A DNA stretch of 64,000 bases, taken from positions 92,022,704 to 92,086,703 of the forward strand of contig OX465582.1 in the NCBI GenBank assembly GCA_950022655.1, in the 5' to 3' direction. The translations under genes and the position numbers were made by a program. Below are positions 62,636 through 64,000 of this stretch, piece by piece (the stretch's first letter is position 1; the number at the start of each line of letters is the position of its first letter). The stretch comes from Alentia gelatinosa (taxonomy: Eukaryota > Annelida > Polychaeta > Phyllodocida > Polynoidae). Below the pieces are notes generated by a model. The model made no database searches, was not told where the DNA came from, and worked only from the letters and a program-made list of their open reading frames with translations.

Positions 62636-62682
62636 GTGAGTACTCTTCCCTTCAGTCACTGTTTTTTTGTTTGTTTTAAAAA

Positions 62683-63250
62683 AAATCATGTTTATTAGGA
62701 TTCTTCATCTATCATATAGAAAAATATCTTGGCTCGGTTTTACCTAGACTGGCTCCTGTCCCTGCATCCTATGTCTACTCTCCTCACTGGGATACAGGGA
62801 CTGGTACAATCGGTAATGGTGATAGATTTCTGGCGCTGTATATTTCCAACACTCTCCATACAGATATCATGGCTACTGGCCAGATATCTGATGGGAGATT
62901 GATACCCTCTCACTTTGATCTCAATCGGGTCACAGTCAGGAGCAGGTGAAACTTATTGCTATGACAACACAGGCAGCCAGAGAACTGGACGAGGGGGAGG
63001 GGGAGGGGTAGGAGGGAGTATAGGGTTACAGGGAGTGTCTTGGGGCCATAAACAGGAGATTCTGTTCATAGTGGATAAGTCTTTGATTCATGGACCAGTC
63101 AGAGAAGGATACATACTTTAATGAACTTTATTCTGATTGTTATTAATCATCTAATGAATGTTCATAATCAAATACTTGGGCAAGTCTAGGTTTTACCGTT
63201 CTTCCGCCCAGTCCCTTCATTAGCTTGGGTACAATCAGTATTTTTTCATT
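62683..63250 (+). mobile_element. Interspersed repeat, reference copy
   Basis: Contains TGTTTATTAGGATTCTTCAT, GGGATACAGGGACTGGTACA, GATCTCAATCGGGTCACAGT, a G-rich tract (GAGGGGGAGGGGGAGGGGTA, ~62985-63010) and ends near TTACCGTTCTTCCGCCCAGT..GGTACAATC. Inverted homologue at 2000-2440, fragment at 7545-7670. Confidence 0.75.
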
Positions 63251-63445
63251 GGCTAGTATTCCTTGTTATTTCCAGTACAATCTTGCAATAACACTATAGT
63301 ACATTGCTACACCTACTGCCGTATAACACAACGATTTTACAATATATATATATATAGTTCTACATATAGATGCACACCCATAGTTACAATTGGGAATCTG
63401 AAGAGATGGAATGTAATGAATGATAGTGATACCACACTTTCAACA

Positions 63446-63790
63446 ATTTACTATATACCCAATGCCGTATATACTTTAAATACGCACCGTTTCGTCATAT
63501 AACGTAAAATACTGTACGGACCACTGGTCCGTACACTAAAATACGGACCACCTTGCCATACTCATTCATTAAGATATTGATGTTAAGCTAAATTAAATTA
63601 ATGATTTTTGGGGTATATAGTTTTTTCGGGTATATAGTAAATATATAACGTCCAACCATGCTGTACAATTCATAGAACTTACAGTTACAGTTTGTACGGA
63701 ACTCGGCGTAAACGCCTCAGTCCGTACGAACTGTAAATTACCATCTCGTTCTGTGAATTGTACAGCATGGTCAGGACGTTCTATATAAGT
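63446..63790 (+). mobile_element. ATTTACTATATACCC cassette plus hairpin
   Basis: ATTTACTATATACCC (63446-63460) and GGGTATATAGTAAAT (63628-63642) are perfectly inverted. The hairpin follows: AACGTCCAACCATGCTGTAC..AATTCA (63647..) and inverse ending 63781, inner ACAGTTTGTACGGA / TCCGTACGAACTGT, centre ACTCGGCGTAAACGCCTCAG. Confidence 0.88.
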
Positions 63791-63849
63791 ACCTTCTAGT
63801 TTTACAGGTGATCAACAACTCTAGTATTCAGCCTGTGTCTTCTATCGGG

Positions 63850-64000
63850 AATTCGTACTCAACGCCCATGGAGTATTGCTAAGAAATACTCCATTGGAGA
63901 TGATGTCACAAACGTTAGTCAATTAGTGACATAAAAGCTGAACCACGCTTGATCGGTAGCCACTGAAAATAGGCCATTCACTTTGGTTTGCTACGTAATG
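63850..64000 (+). mobile_element. Window-truncated hairpin element
   Basis: TACTCAACGCCCATGGAGTA, CACAAACGTTAGTCAATTAG, GCTGAACCACG, then TTTGGTTTGCTACGTAATG, matching the left part of 33812-34030; cut by the window edge. Confidence 0.65.

Noticed and set aside
673..62635. Ryanodine receptor instead of IP3 receptor
   Set aside because: The MNRY, GG.V.RLFH, F-R-x-x-H..T..YLA and LPYxxRAxFC motifs and their spacing follow IP3 receptors. No SPRY-like sequence appears between exons.

Overview
This is a eukaryotic (metazoan) window. It holds most of the 5' half of one large, intron-rich gene on the + strand, embedded in a dense mixture of transposable elements and minisatellites. Twenty-nine coding exons (673..62635) splice together with consistent phases and no internal stop into about 1,010 codons of an inositol 1,4,5-trisphosphate receptor (IP3R/ITPR) family protein. 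They cover the end of the N-terminal suppressor domain, the MIR/beta-trefoil region, the RIH (RYDR_ITPR) armadillo region and part of the following helical domain. The first coding exon(s) and the whole C-terminal channel half lie outside the window. The protein is divergent from vertebrate IP3Rs, including at the ligand pocket, so it may be a lineage-specific paralogue. The exon style, the Penelope-like element, the tRNA-derived SINEs with a Meta-domain-like body and the abundance of hairpin MITEs suggest a marine invertebrate, perhaps a bivalve or other lophotrochozoan. That taxonomic guess is weak.

Layout. 1-7.4 kb: exons 1-5, a minisatellite copying the exon 2 acceptor, one copy of a 0.45 kb repeat in inverted orientation, and an element of about 1.7 kb holding a 60-bp minisatellite and a hairpin element. 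7.4-15.3 kb: an 8 kb intron carrying a minus-strand Penelope-like retroelement with intact reading frames, framed by a 17-bp direct repeat and bearing 67 A residues at the end opposite to that expected. 15.3-23.4 kb: exons 6-11, with a large array built on the exon 9 splice donor and a 63-bp satellite-like array. 24.0-27.1 kb: a decayed LINE with endonuclease and reverse transcriptase. 28-33 kb: exons 12-15, a second LINE 3' fragment with a nested insertion, and MITEs. 33-40 kb: a 7.4 kb intron made almost entirely of minisatellites and MITEs. 40-49.4 kb: exons 16-23, again with junction-copying repeats. 49.4-57.4 kb: exons 24-27 with 15-bp and 16-bp arrays. 57.4-64 kb: exons 28-29, a 35-bp array and several hairpin cassettes.

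Two patterns stand out. First, at six exons the adjacent intronic minisatellite is made from the exon-intron boundary itself, so the introns contain tandem decoy splice sites. Second, more than a dozen elements share one composite plan: a short cassette with terminal inverted repeats starting TTAT(C) or a close variant sits directly beside a long imperfect hairpin whose centre resembles CTCGGCTTCGCCTCG, while cassette ends and hairpin arms differ between families.
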